Part shown: positions 4,602-6,226 of the stretch, piece after piece | Numbering within the stretch: position 1 is the first letter of the stretch | Layout: the number at the start of each line of letters is the position of its first letter | Assembly: GCA_019419485.1 (NCBI GenBank) | Contig: DXZV01000002.1 | Location: forward strand, 4,234 to 10,459 | Source: Collinsella sp. | Lineage (GTDB): Bacteria; Actinomycetota; Coriobacteriia; Coriobacteriales; Coriobacteriaceae | DNA length: 6,226 nt | Direction of reading: 5' to 3' | Position numbers and translations under genes: made by a program | The notes under the pieces: model-generated | Databases searched by the model: none | What the model was told of the DNA's origin: nothing | Seen by the model: the letters and a program-made list of their open reading frames with translations, nothing else

Positions 4602-5482
4602 ATGGAGTTTGTTCTTGATAACGGCTCTGTCCGCATTGCGTTGAGCACGGCTGGCGGATCGTTCACTTCTATTACGGCCAACGGCCGTGAGTACCTGTGG
4701 CAGGGTGACCCGGCGGTCTGGTCGGGCCAGGCACCCATTTGTTTCCCGATCTGCGGCGCCTTCGAGACGGTCACGCAATGACCATGGGCGGCCGCGAGGT
4801 CAAGCTTGCCCGTCACGGCTTTGCGCGCAAACAGGAGTGGAAGCTCGAGGAGCAGGGCGACAACATGGTCGCGCTGAGCCTAAGCTCTGCCGATCATGCC
4901 GAGTTGCTCGAGCAGTACCCGTATCCGTTTAAGATCGTTGCTCGTTACACGATCGATTCGGAAAAGGTGGCCGTGTCGTACGAGGTGACCAATGAGGGCA
5001 CCGAGGACATGCCGTTCTTTGTGGGCGGTCACCCCGGCTTTAAGTGCCCGCTCGACGAGGGCGAGTCCTATAACGATTACGAGCTCCGTTTTGAGCAGCG
5101 TGAGGCCACCGAGCTCTGTACTGCCGTTCCATCGACGGGCCTGATTGATGTTGAGCATCGCAGCAAGAACCCCATGATCGACCAGAACCTGCCGCTGACC
5201 CACGAACTCTTCGACTTCGCGGAGACCATCTTTGACGTGCTCGAGAGCCGCGTGGTTACGCTGACCAAGAAGACCGAGGACAAGGGCGTGCGCCTGACGT
5301 TCCCCGATATGCCGTACCTGATTGTGTGGAGCAAGCCCGAGGGCGACTTTGTGGCCGTGGAACCGTGGGGTGGCCTGTCCACCTGCTCCGACGAGGACGA
5401 TATCCTGGAGCATAAGCGCGGCTGCCTGGTTGCCAAGCCGGGGGAGACCGTCACCCGCGGCTTTGAGATTGAGATTCTTTAA
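4602..5482 (+). pseudogene. lacX: LacX-type aldose 1-epimerase, frameshifted
   Basis: Read through a frameshift, this is a 293-aa aldose epimerase/galactose mutarotase-like protein of the LacX type, the family's normal size. The ATG at 4602 follows AAGGAGA (4587-4593) by 8 nt. Frame one gives 52 good codons ending in APICFPICG (4755-4757), then 7 aberrant residues and TGA at 4779-4781. The next frame continues as RLRDGHAMTMGGREVKLARHGFAR and stays open to 5482. Restoring one base after 4757 (GGC-GCC to GGC-CGC-C) repairs the expected FPICGRLRDG. All three catalytic positions lie downstream and are intact: His72 (RHGFAR), His144 (GGHPGF) and Glu254 (AVEPWGG), numbered on the repaired protein. 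Such enzymes interconvert sugar anomers in the cytoplasm. The break may be a real recent mutation or a sequencing error; the remaining reading frame shows no other decay. The stop overlaps an ATG in the second frame (ATGA, 4778-4781), so a 235-aa C-terminal piece could be made. Confidence 0.85.
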
Positions 5483-5537
5483 CGAGCTATCGTATGTTTG
5501 GGGCCGCGCGTGTCGTGCCCCGGAACAGGAGTTCAAC

Positions 5538-6226
5538 ATGATTCTGACCGTTACCATGAACCCGTCGATTGATACGCGCTATCAGCTCGACAAACTGATT
5601 ATCGACGACGTCAACCGTGTGACGCCCGAAAAGACCGCCGGCGGCAAGGGCCTCAACGTGAGCCGTGTGCTGCTGCAGTTGGGCGACGACGTGCTTGCAA
5701 CCGGTCTGCTCGGCGGCCACATGGGTGCCTATATGGCCGAGCTTATGGATGCCGACGGCGTCAAGAACGACTTTGTGCCCATCGCCGGTGAGACGCGCAT
5801 TTGCCTAAATATCCTGCACGAGGGCAATCAGACCGAGCTGCTGGAGAGCGGCCCGCAGATCGCCCCGGCCGAGCTCGAGGCCTTTACGGCCAAGTTCGCC
5901 GAGCTTGCAGCGAAGGCGGACGTTGTGACGCTTTCGGGCTCGCTGCCGCGCGGTGTCGATGCCGGCTACTATGCCGAGCTCGTCAAGATTGCCGAGGAGG
6001 CGGGCGCCAAGGTGCTGCTCGACACCTCGGGTGCATCGCTGGAGGCCGCGCTGGAGTCCGACGCTAAGCCTGAGCTCGTAAAGCCCAACCTGACCGAGAT
6101 TAACGGGCTGCTGGGTACGTCCTTTACGACCGATGATGTCGATGCCCTGCGCGAGGCGCTTGCCGCCGATGACCGTTTTGCCGGTATCCCCTGGGTTGTC
6201 GTTTCGATGGGCGCTGCCGGTTCGGT
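5538..6226 (+). CDS. lacC: Tagatose-6-phosphate kinase LacC (3' end beyond window)
   Basis: 229 codons are present of about 310 expected, and the frame is open at the window edge. It is a PfkB-family sugar kinase of the LacC/1-phosphofructokinase type that phosphorylates tagatose-6-phosphate to tagatose-1,6-bisphosphate with ATP. Visible features are the N-terminal MILTVTMNPSID (1-12), the substrate-binding TAGGKGLNVSRVL (33-45), LSGSLPRGV (132-140), LLDTSG (160-165), KPNLTEI (182-188) and the start of the nucleotide region WVVVSMGAAGS (219-229). The catalytic GAGD motif would lie past the edge. AGGAG (5527-5531) is 6 nt before the ATG. It follows the epimerase by 55 nt with no clear terminator, so it is probably in the lacAB transcript. 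Tagatose-6-phosphate kinase is preferred over 1-phosphofructokinase because of lacAB next door; sequence alone cannot settle substrate choice. Confidence 0.92.
   Translation, partial: MILTVTMNPSIDTRYQLDKLIIDDVNRVTPEKTAGGKGLNVSRVLLQLGDDVLATGLLGGHMGAYMAELMDADGVKNDFVPIAGETRICLNILHEGNQTELLESGPQIAPAELEAFTAKFAELAAKADVVTLSGSLPRGVDAGYYAELVKIAEEAGAKVLLDTSGASLEAALESDAKPELVKPNLTEINGLLGTSFTTDDVDALREALAADDRFAGIPWVVVSMGAAGS

Noticed and set aside
5500..5521. GGGGC/GCCCC hairpin between the epimerase and lacC as a terminator
   Set aside because: The stem is only 5 bp with a 12-nt loop and no T run follows; lacC begins 17 nt later with a good ribosome site.
4880..5557. 225-aa open frame on the minus strand opposite the epimerase and the lacC start
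   Set aside because: Shadow of the epimerase coding frame; no ribosome site or motifs support it.
1..6226. tRNA, rRNA, CRISPR array, riboswitch, integrase, or a complete insertion sequence
   Set aside because: I read both strands for these and saw no cloverleaf-like arms with conserved bases, no regularly spaced repeats, no known aptamer core and no transposase or integrase coding frame.

Overview
The window is a piece of a lactose/galactose catabolic locus that uses the D-tagatose-6-phosphate pathway. It carries lacF (PTS lactose/cellobiose IIA), lacA and lacB (the two subunits of galactose-6-phosphate isomerase), a LacX-type aldose epimerase and the first three quarters of lacC (tagatose-6-phosphate kinase). 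All genes lie on the + strand. The high-GC coding style, strong AGGAGG-type ribosome sites and this combination of genes fit a gut Coriobacteriia actinobacterium such as Collinsella. That is a judgement from gene content and codon style, not proof.

Layout: 1-198 is a regulatory region with two near-identical 18-bp dyads of LacI type, 145 bp apart. 199-1203 encodes a LacI-family repressor. 1204-1417 is a leader rich in TGTTC-type repeats, followed by lacF (1418-1756) and a strong intrinsic terminator (1784-1818). 1819-2042 holds repeat-element remnants (a 19-bp-arm palindrome and two copies of a 14-mer) and a probable promoter. 2043-3074 encodes a membrane protein of unknown function, closed by its own terminator (3109-3143). 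3144-3381 is a second TGTTC-rich control region, followed by lacA (3382-3810), lacB (3874-4398), the epimerase gene (4602-5482, broken by a 1-nt frameshift) and lacC (5538 to the window edge).

How it works: lactose or galactose enters phosphorylated through a PTS, of which only IIA (LacF) is seen here. A 6-phospho-beta-galactosidase (not in the window) would release galactose-6-phosphate. LacAB converts it to tagatose-6-phosphate and LacC phosphorylates that to tagatose-1,6-bisphosphate. An aldolase (LacD, not in the window) would finish the pathway. The epimerase probably interconverts anomers of the sugar or sugar phosphate.

The main points beyond routine annotation are these. (1) There are two separate operator systems: a LacI-type dyad pair before the repressor gene, and a TGTTC/GAACA, DeoR/GlpR-like element shared by the lacF and lacA control regions. 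(2) The epimerase has a frameshift just upstream of its first catalytic His, with an ATGA stop/start overlap. (3) An unrelated, self-contained membrane-protein unit flanked by terminators and repeats sits between lacF and lacAB. No clearly new system such as a defence island, CRISPR array or mobile-element gene is visible.
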